From assembly GCA_937775205.1 (NCBI GenBank), contig CALKBX010000001.1:62001-126000 (forward strand): DNA of 64,000 bases, given 5' to 3'. A model generated the notes under the pieces. The model worked only from the letters and a program-made list of their open reading frames with translations, ran no database searches and was not told the DNA's origin. A program made the position numbers and the translations under genes. Numbering within the stretch: position 1 is the first letter of the stretch; every line of letters starts with the position of its first letter. The stretch is from an uncultured Verrucomicrobiae bacterium (GTDB taxonomy: Bacteria > Verrucomicrobiota > Verrucomicrobiia > Limisphaerales > UBA1100). Positions 14,389 to 22,936 of this stretch are shown in pieces.

Positions 14389-15396
14389 TTATGACGCGGG
14401 ATCCTGCACCGGCAGCTCGGCGGCCGCTATGCGGGCTTCCTCCGCCAAGGGGGTGCTGAGATAGCGTTCGCCGGTGGAGCACGCGATGGTCACAATCGTC
14501 TTGCCAGCATTCTCGGGGCGACGGGCCAATTCGAGCGCCGCCACTACGTTGGCGCCGGTAGAGATGCCGCAAAGGATGCCCTCAGTTTTGGCCAGCTCGC
14601 GGGCCATGGCGAAAGAATCATCATTGCTCACTTTGATGCACTCGGTGATTTGTTGGGTGCCATCCTCCGCTTTGAGGTGGAGATTGTCCGGCACGAAGCC
14701 CGCACCGGTACCCTGAATTTTGTGTGGGCCGGGCGTAAGCTCCTCGCCGGCGATGGTCTGAGAAATTACCGGGGAATCCGATGGCTCCACGGCGATTGCC
14801 TGGAAGGTTTCTTTGCGCGAATGAATCACTTCGTAACATCCGGTCAGCGTGCCACCAGTTCCTACGCCAGCGACTACGAAGTCCACCGCGCCGTCGGTGT
14901 CTTCCCAAATTTCTTCCGCGGTTGTTTTTCGGTGGATGGCGGGATTCGCGGGGTTTTTAAATTGTTGAGGAATCCAAGCGTTGGGGGTTTCCGCGGCAAG
15001 TTTTTCCGCCATGGCGATCGCCCCCTTCATGCCTTTGGCGGCGGGCGTGAGGACGAGATCCGCACCCAACATCGCCAGTAATGTCCGGCGTTCAAGTGAC
15101 ATGCTTTCGGGCATTGTCAGGATGATGGAATAGCCTTTGGCGGCGGCCACAAAGGCGAGGGCAATGCCGGTGTTACCACTGGTGGGTTCGATGATGATGG
15201 TATCTTTTGTGAGGGTGCCGTCGCCTTCGGCAGCTTCGATCATCGACATGCCGATGCGATCCTTCACGCTGGAGAGCGGATTGAAGAATTCGCACTTGAG
15301 CAGCACAGTGGCGTCAATGCCTTTGGTGACTTTATTGAGGCGGACGAGCGGAGTGCCGCCGACGGTTTGCACGATGTTGTCGTAGATTTTACCCAT
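14389..15396 (-). CDS. cysK: Cysteine synthase A (O-acetylserine sulfhydrylase)
   Basis: CysK is a PLP enzyme that makes cysteine from O-acetylserine and sulfide. The start was set at [20 protein letters not shown] (15394-15396), giving 335 residues; the frame is open to 15447 without similarity. The PLP lysine is in [11 protein letters not shown] (about residue 45). The substrate loop TSGNTGIAL and the phosphate-binding [10 protein letters not shown] are present, as is [13 protein letters not shown] near the end. The length fits family members that lack a CBS domain, so cystathionine beta-synthase is unlikely. It lies downstream of the large structured RNA and upstream of rho. Confidence 0.95.
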   Translation of the reverse strand: MGKIYDNIVQTVGGTPLVRLNKVTKGIDATVLLKCEFFNPLSSVKDRIGMSMIEAAEGDGTLTKDTIIIEPTSGNTGIALAFVAAAKGYSIILTMPESMSLERRTLLAMLGADLVLTPAAKGMKGAIAMAEKLAAETPNAWIPQQFKNPANPAIHRKTTAEEIWEDTDGAVDFVVAGVGTGGTLTGCYEVIHSRKETFQAIAVEPSDSPVISQTIAGEELTPGPHKIQGTGAGFVPDNLHLKAEDGTQQITECIKVSNDDSFAMARELAKTEGILCGISTGANVVAALELARRPENAGKTIVTIACSTGERYLSTPLAEEARIAAAELPVQDPAS

Positions 15397-15558
15397 GATT
15401 GGAAAGTGGTGAGGGCTGATTGAGCACGGAAGCGGCGGTTCGGGCAAGGTTTTTGTGCTTTCTCGCCCGGTGTTGTTTGGCGAAAAGTTCTCGGATAGAA
15501 ATTGATGGTTCCTTATCCGGGAACTCTCCCTCCAGTTCTAAAGTTCAAAATTATACGC

Positions 15559-15599
15559 AAAAACAAAAAGTCCCTGCCGGACCGAAGTCCAGCAGGGAC
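15559..15599 (-). terminator. Strong intrinsic terminator of the structured RNA
   Basis: On the minus strand an 8-bp stem (GTCCCTGC / GCAGGGAC, 15570-15577 with 15592-15599) continues after one mismatch into four more pairs closed by a UUCG loop (15583-15586). It is followed by TTTTTGTTT (15561-15569). There is no protein gene directly upstream for it to end, which supports a separate RNA transcript reading towards cysK. Confidence 0.92.
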
Positions 15600-16640
15600 A
15601 AATTGGGGGGTGGGCGCTCGCCACACGCTCTTTCCCGATGCAACCATTGGGCACCCGCATTGCGGGTCGGTTGCTCCCCGACGCCATTCTCCGTGACTCG
15701 CGGAGTTGTCGGCCTCATAGCAGGGCCGTCCAAGGCCTCTCGGCGCTTGAATTATTGGGTGAGGTTTATAAGCCCGCTTTAGCCAGCGATTGCGGCCGCT
15801 GACCTGCGAACCAGACTTGGACGTGGTTGTGAACTATTCACCTCCAAGCCATCTAGCATGGGTCTGCCACCGCTTTTGACGGTGCGTTGGCCCTTGCCAC
15901 GGGTCTCGCCTCTTACCCCTCAGATTACCATTTCGTTCACATGGCAGCGCTACAGTTTTTGTATCGCCACCGCGTTGGATGGTTTTCACGGCCGTTGTCT
16001 TGGGCTCGTGGCCATCCCGACGGAAACCCCAGCTTTGTCCCTCCTTTCGGAGGATTTCGTCTGGCTGGCCGTCTCCGGCCAATTTTTGTTTCCCGCCGTG
16101 CTGATGCTGCAGTAGGTTATCAACACCCTTTTGGGCAACTGCGTTCGGTGCTCGCTCGAAACAAGCTCGCACCTACTTGACTCAGTTTTACGCTCCCCGA
16201 AGGTCGCGCAAACCGGGCTGTGTCCGGGCATTGCCGCGCTATTGCCTGACTCACCGAGGTGAGCCTGACGCTTGGCAACACATTCTCCAGCCAGCTCGGA
16301 GCGGTTTCTTGACGGGCTTGCGCCCGTATGTTTCGCCCCTAACTTCCTGAGTGAATTTTCGCATTCGATGACGTGCGACCGCCATCGTCCACTCAAGTGA
16401 ACTGTGCCTTTTCTGCGCCCGGTTTTTCGCGGCTCCAAACGGTTTTCCGATCACCGAAGTGATGTTCCCGCCGAATCTCATCGTGAATCCGTTGCGTTTC
16501 AAAGGGGGCAGACGAATCAGCCTCGCCTGCCCTTTCACCCAGTTCTCCTGGGATTTATCCTGAGAGCTTCCTGCCGGTTGCCCGGCACTTCACTCTGTTC
16601 TTTCAAGGAACCTTAGCTCCATCGATTACTCGCGGAACTA
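15559..16640 (-). ncRNA. Large structured non-coding RNA of unrecognised family (about 1.08 kb)
   Basis: This stretch has no convincing protein gene on either strand but is dense in hairpins with stable tetraloops, read on the minus strand. They include ATCAC-loop-GTGAT with UUCG (16450-16463), GCAA loops (16312-16327 and 16573-16586), a GAAA loop (16040-16053), a GAGA loop (16066-16081), a CUCG loop (16250-16263) and a UUGA loop (16387-16402). Nested helices occur near the 3' end: GCAACC 15640-15645 with GGTTGC 15669-15674 enclosing ACCCGC/GCGGGT 15653-15667, and CCGAC 15678-15682 with GTCGG 15708-15712 enclosing CTCCG/CGGAG. A strong terminator closes it and an extended -10 lies just upstream. 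Short words reminiscent of RNase P RNA occur in its 3' third, but the P4 core does not match. It could be more than one transcript. Family unknown. Confidence 0.75.
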
Positions 16641-16645
16641 AGAAT

Positions 16646-16654
16646 AAGATACCA
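16646..16654 (-). promoter_or_regulatory. Candidate extended -10 promoter for the structured RNA
   Basis: Minus-strand TGGTATCTT reads as a TGn extended -10 (TATCTT at 16646-16651). It would place the start of transcription near 16638-16640, just before the first hairpin. No good -35 was seen 17 bp upstream. The 16655-16834 stretch is AT-rich and carries several TGTGAA words but no gene. Confidence 0.4.
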
Positions 16655-16834
16655 CGTTTTTTGAGATTGGCCACTAGAAATTGTGAACAGCTTATCCCCA
16701 AAATTAAGCTTGGATCTTAATTTACAAAAGAGGAATCACCCTTGTTTTTAAGGGTCAACGGGATGCTTGTGAAAAATTTCTCAAGCGGGGCCAAATGTGC
16801 CGACTTAGGTTGTGAACAAGTCTGAGAATGATTT

Positions 16835-16860
16835 TACAAAAAACCCCTTCGCAGGGGTTT
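16835..16860 (-). terminator. Intrinsic terminator after the 31-residue basic protein
   Basis: AAACCCCT (16841-16848) pairs perfectly with AGGGGTTT (16853-16860) around a 4-base loop (GCGA on the minus strand). It is followed on the minus strand by a T-run that overlaps the stem base (16838-16843). It lies 24 bp past the small gene's stop codon and separates it from the structured RNA. Confidence 0.85.
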
Positions 16861-16884
16861 GTGCAGGCTGGGGTGGGCTCCAGT

Positions 16885-16980
16885 TTACTTGGTGCTCTTG
16901 TTTTTGGTGTTGGCCTTTTTACGCTTGAGATAATCGGCGCGGCGCCGGCGTTTTTGAACTTTGTTGGTTTGTTGGCTCAT
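16885..16980 (-). CDS. 31-residue Arg/Lys-rich small protein
   Basis: A 96-bp minus-strand frame encodes MSQQTNKVQKRRRRADYLK followed by RKKANTKNKSTK. Sixteen of about 31 residues are Arg, Lys or Asn, giving a very high positive charge, as in tiny ribosome-associated proteins. It is supported as a gene by the terminator immediately downstream and by its position in an otherwise gene-free interval divergent from the lipoprotein gene. The ribosome-binding site is weak. Function is unknown; I infer a nucleic-acid or ribosome binding role from composition only. Confidence 0.65.
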   Translation of the reverse strand: MSQQTNKVQKRRRRADYLKRKKANTKNKSTK

Positions 16981-17033
16981 AGTGAATGACTTACTCTTTA
17001 CTGAATTTGGTTTTCGCGGTTGCCTTGGGAAGT

Positions 17034-17564
17034 ATGAAGCGGCTAACGAACATTTTCAATTTAATTCTTGCGACTGGCTTTGTCGGCGCGGGATTGCTGG
17101 GCTGCAAATCACCATTGAGCAGTGCAGGGAGCCAGCATGAAATGGCAATCTTCGGCGAAGCAGCAACTGCCGGGGTGCACCTCACCATCCAAATAGAGGT
17201 GCCGCGAGCCTCTGGGAAAGCAAAGTGGATCGATGCCGACCCGCTCTTTTGGGTTGCTGATCGTATACTGGGCGCTACATTGGTGAATGATCAGCAGGGG
17301 TTTGAGGTGCTGCGTCTGGTTCTAACCTCGGCGGGTGCGCGCGAATTCGAATCCATCACCAGCCGTTATCAGCAGCGGAATTTATTTTTTATGTATCCAA
17401 TGCCCGACCCTGTGCAACCAGACAAAACCAAGCCCTGCTGTGTGGGCACATATCGCGTGAATGGGATTGTGGCATCGCGAGTGTTGGATGTGATCCCAGA
17501 CGCTTCCCATTCGGAATTGGAAATGATTGTAAAGGATCTCAACAAGAAAGCGGGAGTCAAATAA
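17034..17564 (+). CDS. Hypothetical lipoprotein
   Basis: This 176-residue secreted protein has a signal peptide MKRLTNIFNLILATGFVGAG followed by the lipobox LLGC. The frame is open from 16986, but the later Met gives a clean signal sequence. The mature part has a single domain (residues 45-170). The segment FEVLRLVLTSAGAREFESITSRY loosely resembles the head subdomain of the SecD periplasmic region, which has a similar KLNGAGADKFARIT word in this organism's own SecDF; this is only a similarity seen by eye. It is followed after 3 bp by the M23 peptidase gene, so the two are probably co-expressed. Confidence 0.7.
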   Translation: MKRLTNIFNLILATGFVGAGLLGCKSPLSSAGSQHEMAIFGEAATAGVHLTIQIEVPRASGKAKWIDADPLFWVADRILGATLVNDQQGFEVLRLVLTSAGAREFESITSRYQQRNLFFMYPMPDPVQPDKTKPCCVGTYRVNGIVASRVLDVIPDASHSELEMIVKDLNKKAGVK

Positions 17565-17567
17565 CTG

Positions 17568-18662
17568 ATGGGGCGGCGCTTAGGTTTGATGAGGCTGCCG
17601 TGGCTGATGGTTTTAGTGGTCGCCACAGGATGCGGCGAGCATTCCGAGCCAGCTCCAACGCCGCCCAAAAAACTCCCTGCCGCCAACCCTCAAAAATCTA
17701 AATTCCGTTTCCCAACAGATAACCGCGCCCTGCTCCGCGCAGCCGGGGAAGATGATTTTTTCACCCCCACCGGCCCAGGCCGGTCTTGGCGCAGTGGCTC
17801 CTTTGGTTGTGTGCGCAACACCGGCACGCGCATCCACGAAGGCATCGACATCCGCGCCCTACGGCGCGATGAAAACGGCGAAGCCACTGATTCAGTCCGC
17901 GCCAGCCGAGACGGCAAAGTGGCGCACATCAACTCAAACATCGCCGCATCGAACTACGGGAAATACATCGTACTCAAACACGAGGCGGACGGCCTGCCGG
18001 TTTATACATTATACGCGCACTTGAACGCGGTGGCCGACGGATTGGAAGTCGGGCGCTCCGTGAAGGCCGGCGAATCAGTGGGTATTCTTGGCCGCACCTC
18101 GAATACTGGCGACGGCATTTCCAAAGAGCGCGCCCATTTGCATTTTGAAATTGGCCTGCAAATTCACACCCAGTTCGAAAGTTGGTTTCACCACTGGTAC
18201 AAAGGCGGCAAAAACCACCACGGCGCGTGGAACGGAATGAATTTACTAGGGCTTGATGCCGCCGAGATTTTGCGCGCAGAGGAAGCCGGAGGATTTGATT
18301 TGGCTTCGCATCTTTCCGAGCAACCCGTGTTGTGCCGCGTGCGCATTCATCAAGCCAAGATTGAATGGGCCGATCGGTTTCCGGAATTAGTGATTCAAAC
18401 CGCCTGCGCAGAAACGCTTCCTGCGCAAGCGTGGGAAGTAGATTTGAATTTCAACGCCATTCCCATCCGGCTCAAGCCTCTTTATGCGGAAGGCCTAAAG
18501 GCAAAAGCTGGTGGTGTGCGCTTTGAATTGCTTGAGGTTAACGACGAAGTGCGCCGCAAGCATCCGTGTCGTTCACTGATATTTAAAAAAGGCGCGCGCT
18601 GGGTGCTCACCACCAAGGGTCAACGCGCTCTCGATTTGCTCGCTTGGCCCGGGCGAGAATAA
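17568..18662 (+). CDS. M23-family metallopeptidase lipoprotein
   Basis: M23 peptidases cut peptidoglycan cross-links using zinc. The 364-residue protein has a lipoprotein signal (MRLPWLMVLVVATGC; the start may be the second Met at 17589). A proline-rich linker follows. The catalytic domain (about residues 70-200) has HEGIDIRA for the first zinc ligands, VYTLYAHLNAV and AHLHFEIG for the rest. A C-terminal domain of about 150 residues has no family I recognise. It could process cell wall or, if a ligand is altered, act as an activator; all expected histidines seem present. It follows the lipoprotein gene by 3 bp. Confidence 0.85.
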   Translation: MGRRLGLMRLPWLMVLVVATGCGEHSEPAPTPPKKLPAANPQKSKFRFPTDNRALLRAAGEDDFFTPTGPGRSWRSGSFGCVRNTGTRIHEGIDIRALRRDENGEATDSVRASRDGKVAHINSNIAASNYGKYIVLKHEADGLPVYTLYAHLNAVADGLEVGRSVKAGESVGILGRTSNTGDGISKERAHLHFEIGLQIHTQFESWFHHWYKGGKNHHGAWNGMNLLGLDAAEILRAEEAGGFDLASHLSEQPVLCRVRIHQAKIEWADRFPELVIQTACAETLPAQAWEVDLNFNAIPIRLKPLYAEGLKAKAGGVRFELLEVNDEVRRKHPCRSLIFKKGARWVLTTKGQRALDLLAWPGRE

Positions 18663-18710
18663 CAAAACCGCTTGCCCCGCTCATCCCCGTGCGCCATGTT
18701 CCCCGGCGCA

Positions 18711-19892
18711 ATGGATTATCGTATTTCAAAACGTGCGGCCTCGCTGTCGCCCTCGCTTACTCTGGCCATCACCGCCAAGGCCAAGGAACTGCGCGCCGCG
18801 GGCGAGGATGTGATTGGGCTGGGCGCTGGCGAGCCGGATTTCGATACGCCCGACCACATCAAAGCCGCCGCCGTCCAAGCGCTGGCCGATGGCTTCACCA
18901 AATACACTCCCGCAGCCGGCACGCCCGAACTACGCGCGGCCGTGGCTCGCAAGTTTGAGCGCGAAAACAATCTCCAGTACGACCCCCAACAAATTATCGT
19001 TTCCTGCGGCGGCAAACATTCCTGCTACAACGTCATCCTCGCCACTTGCGAGGAAGGCGATGAGGTAGTCATCCCCGCGCCGTATTGGCTGAGCTACCCC
19101 GAGATGGTCACCCTCGCCGGCGCCACGCCGGTGATTGTGGAGACCACCGATGCCACGGAATTCAAACTAACACCCGACCAACTCCGCGCCGCCATTACTG
19201 ACCGCACGCGGTTGTTCATTTTCAATTCTCCCAGCAACCCCACCGGCAGCGTGTACACGCCCGACGAAGTGCGTGCGCTCGGCGATGTGTGCGTAGAAAA
19301 AGGCGTGCTCATCATGAGCGATGAGATTTACGAAAAACTGTTGTACGGCGATGCCGTCTTCCAGAGCGTGGCCGCCTGCTCGCCCGAGCATCAAGCCCAC
19401 ACCATCATCGTGCACGGCCTCGCCAAGGCGTATTCGATGACCGGTTGGCGCATTGGATTCACCGCCGCGCCGTTGCCCATCGCCAAAGCCATCAGCGCCA
19501 TCCAAAGCCACAGCACGAGCAACCCAACTTCCTTCGCGCAATCCGGTGCCGTGCAGGCACTCGACGGCCCGCAAGATCACATCGCCGAATGGATGACCGA
19601 ATTTTCCAAACGCCGCGCCTTTGCCCACGAACAACTCAACGCCATGCCCGGCATTACCTGCGTCAATGCTCAAGGCGCGTTTTATTTGTTTCCAAACATT
19701 TCCAGCACCGGCATGAAGTCAGCCGAATTCTGCGAGCGCCTTCTGTCCGAAGCCAAAGTCGCCGCCGTCCCCGGCGTGGCATTTGGCTCGGATGATTACC
19801 TCCGCATCAGCTACGCGACGAGCATGGGGAATCTGGAAAAAGCGCTGGAACGTTTGCGGGAATTTGTTCAAAAAGTTGAAAGCGAAAAATAA
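18711..19892 (+). CDS. aatA: Aspartate aminotransferase, class I
   Basis: This PLP enzyme moves the amino group between aspartate and 2-oxoglutarate. The start was set at MDYRISKRAASLSPS (18711), giving 393 residues, since earlier in-frame codons lack similarity. Family marks are IGLGAGEPDFDTPDHIKAAA, the N and Y of FNSPSNPTGSVYTPDEV and SDEIYEKLLYG, the PLP lysine in HGLAKAYSMTGWRIGF, and a C-terminal arginine in DDYLRISYATS. The length and motifs match the Thermus/Bacillus type (subgroup Ib). A prephenate aminotransferase activity is known in this subgroup and cannot be excluded. Confidence 0.92.
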   Translation: MDYRISKRAASLSPSLTLAITAKAKELRAAGEDVIGLGAGEPDFDTPDHIKAAAVQALADGFTKYTPAAGTPELRAAVARKFERENNLQYDPQQIIVSCGGKHSCYNVILATCEEGDEVVIPAPYWLSYPEMVTLAGATPVIVETTDATEFKLTPDQLRAAITDRTRLFIFNSPSNPTGSVYTPDEVRALGDVCVEKGVLIMSDEIYEKLLYGDAVFQSVAACSPEHQAHTIIVHGLAKAYSMTGWRIGFTAAPLPIAKAISAIQSHSTSNPTSFAQSGAVQALDGPQDHIAEWMTEFSKRRAFAHEQLNAMPGITCVNAQGAFYLFPNISSTGMKSAEFCERLLSEAKVAAVPGVAFGSDDYLRISYATSMGNLEKALERLREFVQKVESEK

Positions 19893-19915
19893 AACCCACC
19901 TTCTCCATTTGACTT

Positions 19916-20941
19916 TTAACCCAAAGCCATTCCCGGCTTGATGTCAGCCTCCAAAAGAACCGGCTCTCCGCCCTCCTTAAACATTTTCTCACCCAACAAC
20001 CCAATCATGGCGGCGTTGTCGGTGCAAAGTTCTGGCGAAGCGAGGCGCAGTGTAAAATCGTTTTTTTCACAAACCGACTGCAATTGCTTGCGGAGCTCGC
20101 TGTTGCACGCCACGCCGCCGGAAAGGGTGAGGCAACGCACGCGTTCGCGCCTAGCGGCGCGGAGGGTTTTCTTGACGAGCACTTCCACGATCGCGGCTTG
20201 GGCGCTGGCGCAGAGGTCGTGAAGGCGCGCGTTGTCGGCGGCTAGCTCGGGATGCTTCTCGAGAAAGTACCGGACGGAAGTTTTTAAACCGCTGAAGCTG
20301 AAATCGTCATTAGGTTGATTGAGCATCGGCCGGGCAAAATTAAACGCGGCGGGATCGCCTTCGCGGGCCAATCGATCCACTTCGGGCCCGCCGGGATAGC
20401 CCAAGCCGAGGAGTTTGGCGACTTTGTCAAAGCACTCGCCCGCGGCGTCATCCTGGGTGCTGCCGAGAATTTTATGTTCCAACGGCGCGTCTACTTTCAC
20501 CAGCAAAGTGTGACCGCCGCTGACGATGAGCGACAGATTCGGCTCAAAGCTTTCCCAATCCGCAACCGGCGGCTTGCCCGGAAACCACGGTGAATATAAA
20601 TGCGCTTGCACATGGTTCACGCCCATCAATGGAACATCAAGCGCGAAGGCCATTGACTGTGCGGCTTTCCATCCAACCATCAGTGCCGGTGGCAATCCGG
20701 GGCCGCGCGTGGCGGCGAGGACATCCAAGTCGTCAGCTTCAATTTCCGCCTGCTGTAATGCCTCGCGCACAACGGGGGGAAAGTTTCGCAGATGTTCGCG
20801 GGTGGCCAACTCCGGCACGACGCCGCCATACTCGGCGTGGATTTTGATTTGAGAAGAAACCACCGTGCTGACCGCGCCCCCGTCGACGATAACCGCCGCG
20901 CTCGTTTCGTCGCACGAAGTCTCGATAGCCAGCAACCGCAT
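19916..20941 (-). CDS. tsaD: tRNA N6-adenosine threonylcarbamoyltransferase
   Basis: TsaD attaches threonylcarbamoyl to A37 of ANN-decoding tRNAs. The start is at MRLLAIETSCDETSAA (20939-20941), giving 341 residues; a longer upstream frame to 21277 overlaps ctpA and is not real. The metal site HVQAH is in GVNHVQAHLYSPW, the ATP site in LIVSGGHTLLV and the acidic residue in CTDNAAMIGLLG. It follows ctpA by 5 bp. Partner genes tsaB, tsaE and tsaC are not in the window. Confidence 0.96.
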   Translation of the reverse strand: MRLLAIETSCDETSAAVIVDGGAVSTVVSSQIKIHAEYGGVVPELATREHLRNFPPVVREALQQAEIEADDLDVLAATRGPGLPPALMVGWKAAQSMAFALDVPLMGVNHVQAHLYSPWFPGKPPVADWESFEPNLSLIVSGGHTLLVKVDAPLEHKILGSTQDDAAGECFDKVAKLLGLGYPGGPEVDRLAREGDPAAFNFARPMLNQPNDDFSFSGLKTSVRYFLEKHPELAADNARLHDLCASAQAAIVEVLVKKTLRAARRERVRCLTLSGGVACNSELRKQLQSVCEKNDFTLRLASPELCTDNAAMIGLLGEKMFKEGGEPVLLEADIKPGMALG

Positions 20942-20946
20942 TGCGA

Positions 20947-22212
20947 TTAGTTCAGCTTGGCCTTGAGCAGTTCGAGGGCCTTGATCAACTGAAGATCCTT
21001 GGTGGCCTCGATTTTTTTGCGTTCTGCTTCCGGCAGTGTTTCCAAGCCGCCGGGTGATTGCTGCAATGCGAGGTGGCCCATTTGTTCGGGCGTCATTTCC
21101 AACACGTGATCGGGGGTGATGCCTTTGCCGTGAATGGTGCGATGTTTGGGCGTGTAATATTTTGCGGTGGTCAACCGCAGCGCGGAGCCGTCGCGCAGCG
21201 GCAGGATGCTTTGCACTGAGCCTTTGCCAAAAGTTTTCATGCCCACCAATTCCGCGCGACCGAGGTCCTGTAGGCAACCGGCGACAATCTCGGAGGCACT
21301 GGCACTGCCGCCATTCACGAGCACCACCATGGGCAACGTGCGTTGCTTGAACCGCCCGCTGGCCACTAGCTTATCAAGCTGCCGCTGTTGGCGGCCTTCG
21401 GTGGTGACGACCAGTTGGCCCTTGGGAATAAACTTTTCCGTGACATACGCGGACTGATCGAGCAGTCCGCCAGGATTATCGCGCAAGTCGAGCACCAGCG
21501 CCTTAAGGCCGGCCTCCTCCATTTTCACCAATGCCGTCTCCAGTTCGCCAGCGGTTTTTTCTGAGAAGCCGGACAGCCGTACATAGCCGATTTGATTTTC
21601 CAGTAAATCATATTTCCCGCCGCCTTTGAGGTCGCGCACGCTTTTGGTTTTAATGATCTCGCGCTTGAAAGCAACCTCCCATTCCTTGTCTGTTGAGGGC
21701 CGGTAAAAACCCACTTTCACCTCCGTGCCGGGTTTACCGCGCATGATGTTCACAGCGTCATTTAAGCTCATGCCCTCGGTGGATTTACCACTAATTTTCA
21801 TGATGCGATCGCCGGACAAAAGCCCCGCGCGACTGCCGGGCGTATCGTCCATGGGCGCTACCACGGAGAGCCATTTATCGCGGATACTAACCACCACGCC
21901 GATGCCGCCAAACTGCTGCATGGTGTCTGACTGCAACGCCTGATATTTCTTGGCGTCCATGTATTCGCTGTGGGGATCGAGCGTCTGAATCATCCCGCGC
22001 AGCGCGCCTTGCACAAGTTCCTCGTACGAAACCTTTTCTTCATCCACGTACTCGCGCCGGACGGTCTCCAACACGCGCGTGAATTTTTCCATGTTGGTAT
22101 AAACATCCTCCTTGCCTCGCACCTCAGCGCTGGAGGCGAGGTGGCGCGCGCCCAAGTACAAGTTTACGCCCAACGCAATGGCGAGCACGGTGGTGAAAAT
22201 TCGCTGTCTCAT
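20947..22212 (-). CDS. ctpA: Carboxy-terminal processing protease (S41 family)
   Basis: CtpA-type proteases act in the periplasm on C-termini of cell-envelope proteins. The 421-residue protein has an N-terminal signal or anchor (MRQRIFTTVLAIALGVNLYLG) and a helical cap. A PDZ domain (residues 100-180: GIGVVVSIRD to GDRIMKISG) is followed by the S41 core. The catalytic serine is in NGGSASASEIVAGCLQ and the general-base lysine in GMKTFGKGSVQS. The C-terminal extension after DHVLEMTPEQM is short. It lies between ispD and tsaD in a tightly packed minus-strand run. Confidence 0.95.
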   Translation of the reverse strand: MRQRIFTTVLAIALGVNLYLGARHLASSAEVRGKEDVYTNMEKFTRVLETVRREYVDEEKVSYEELVQGALRGMIQTLDPHSEYMDAKKYQALQSDTMQQFGGIGVVVSIRDKWLSVVAPMDDTPGSRAGLLSGDRIMKISGKSTEGMSLNDAVNIMRGKPGTEVKVGFYRPSTDKEWEVAFKREIIKTKSVRDLKGGGKYDLLENQIGYVRLSGFSEKTAGELETALVKMEEAGLKALVLDLRDNPGGLLDQSAYVTEKFIPKGQLVVTTEGRQQRQLDKLVASGRFKQRTLPMVVLVNGGSASASEIVAGCLQDLGRAELVGMKTFGKGSVQSILPLRDGSALRLTTAKYYTPKHRTIHGKGITPDHVLEMTPEQMGHLALQQSPGGLETLPEAERKKIEATKDLQLIKALELLKAKLN

Positions 22213-22256
22213 AGCCGCGCCAGCCTACGGCGCGCGGCTAAAATGGCAAGGAGGGT

Positions 22257-22928
22257 TTATTGACGGAGCAGCAACTCGACCCATAACAGATCCGATGACG
22301 TGGTCACTTTGGGGTTGGGGCCCTCTCCGTCCACCAATGCCACGGGCTGGCTGATAAGCTCACACGCCGCGGTGTCATCGGTAACGGATGCACCCTGTTC
22401 GCGCACTGCCGCCATGGCATTGCGGATGATTTCCAGCGCAAAAATCTGCGGTGTTTGCACCGCCCACAAATGAGTGCGATTTACATTACGAGCAATGCGG
22501 CCGGCGCCATCGGCTTCTTTGAGAGTATCAATTACTTTACCCGCCGTAACCGCCGCGCCAATTTCACGGGCAGCGGCAAGCGTGTCTGTGATGGCCGCCC
22601 CGGGGGTGCACGGCCGCGCGCCGTCCTGAATGGCAACCCATTCGCAATCCGCATTCACCGCGGCCAAACCGTTGCTCACGGAATCCTGGCGTTCCTGGCC
22701 GCCCTCCACAAAACGATGCGGTTTGGTGGGTGCAATTTGTTCAGCTAAGGCCTCGAAATCCGCGAGAGATTCTTTGCGAATGACCAGCACCACTTCATCG
22801 ATTTCCGGATGCCGATCAAACCGCCGCCAAGTGTGACCCACCACGGGCAGCCCGGCGACTTCGAGGAACAGTTTATCCGCGCCCATGCGGGTGCCGCTTC
22901 CGGCGGCGACGATGACGGCTGAAACCAT
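22257..22928 (-). CDS. ispD: 2-C-methyl-D-erythritol 4-phosphate cytidylyltransferase
   Basis: IspD transfers CMP to methylerythritol phosphate in the non-mevalonate isoprenoid pathway. The start is at MVSAVIVAAGSGTRMGADK (22926-22928), eight bases after the recJ stop, giving 223 residues. The CTP-binding loop AAGSGTRMGADKLFLEVAG and the QDGARPCTPGAAI motif are clear, and the C-terminal part has VTDDTAACEL and VDGEGPNPKVTTSSDL. It is a standalone protein without a fused IspF domain. Confidence 0.95.
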   Translation of the reverse strand: MVSAVIVAAGSGTRMGADKLFLEVAGLPVVGHTWRRFDRHPEIDEVVLVIRKESLADFEALAEQIAPTKPHRFVEGGQERQDSVSNGLAAVNADCEWVAIQDGARPCTPGAAITDTLAAAREIGAAVTAGKVIDTLKEADGAGRIARNVNRTHLWAVQTPQIFALEIIRNAMAAVREQGASVTDDTAACELISQPVALVDGEGPNPKVTTSSDLLWVELLLRQ

Positions 22929-22936
22929 GCGCCAAT

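Noticed and set aside
15986-16438. 150-codon minus-strand frame (MEPRKTGRRKGTVHLS)
   Set aside because: It lies across many perfect RNA hairpins, has the random composition of an ORF over structured RNA and resembles no protein family.
15559-16640. tmRNA, SRP RNA, 6S RNA, group I or group II intron
   Set aside because: No tRNA-like T-arm with CCA, no GGAAGCAGCC-type SRP loop, no domain V hairpin and no intron-encoded protein or split gene were found.
19916-21277. 453-residue N-terminally extended TsaD
   Set aside because: The first 112 codons overlap ctpA in another frame and lack similarity; the ATG at 20941 begins exactly at the family N-terminus.
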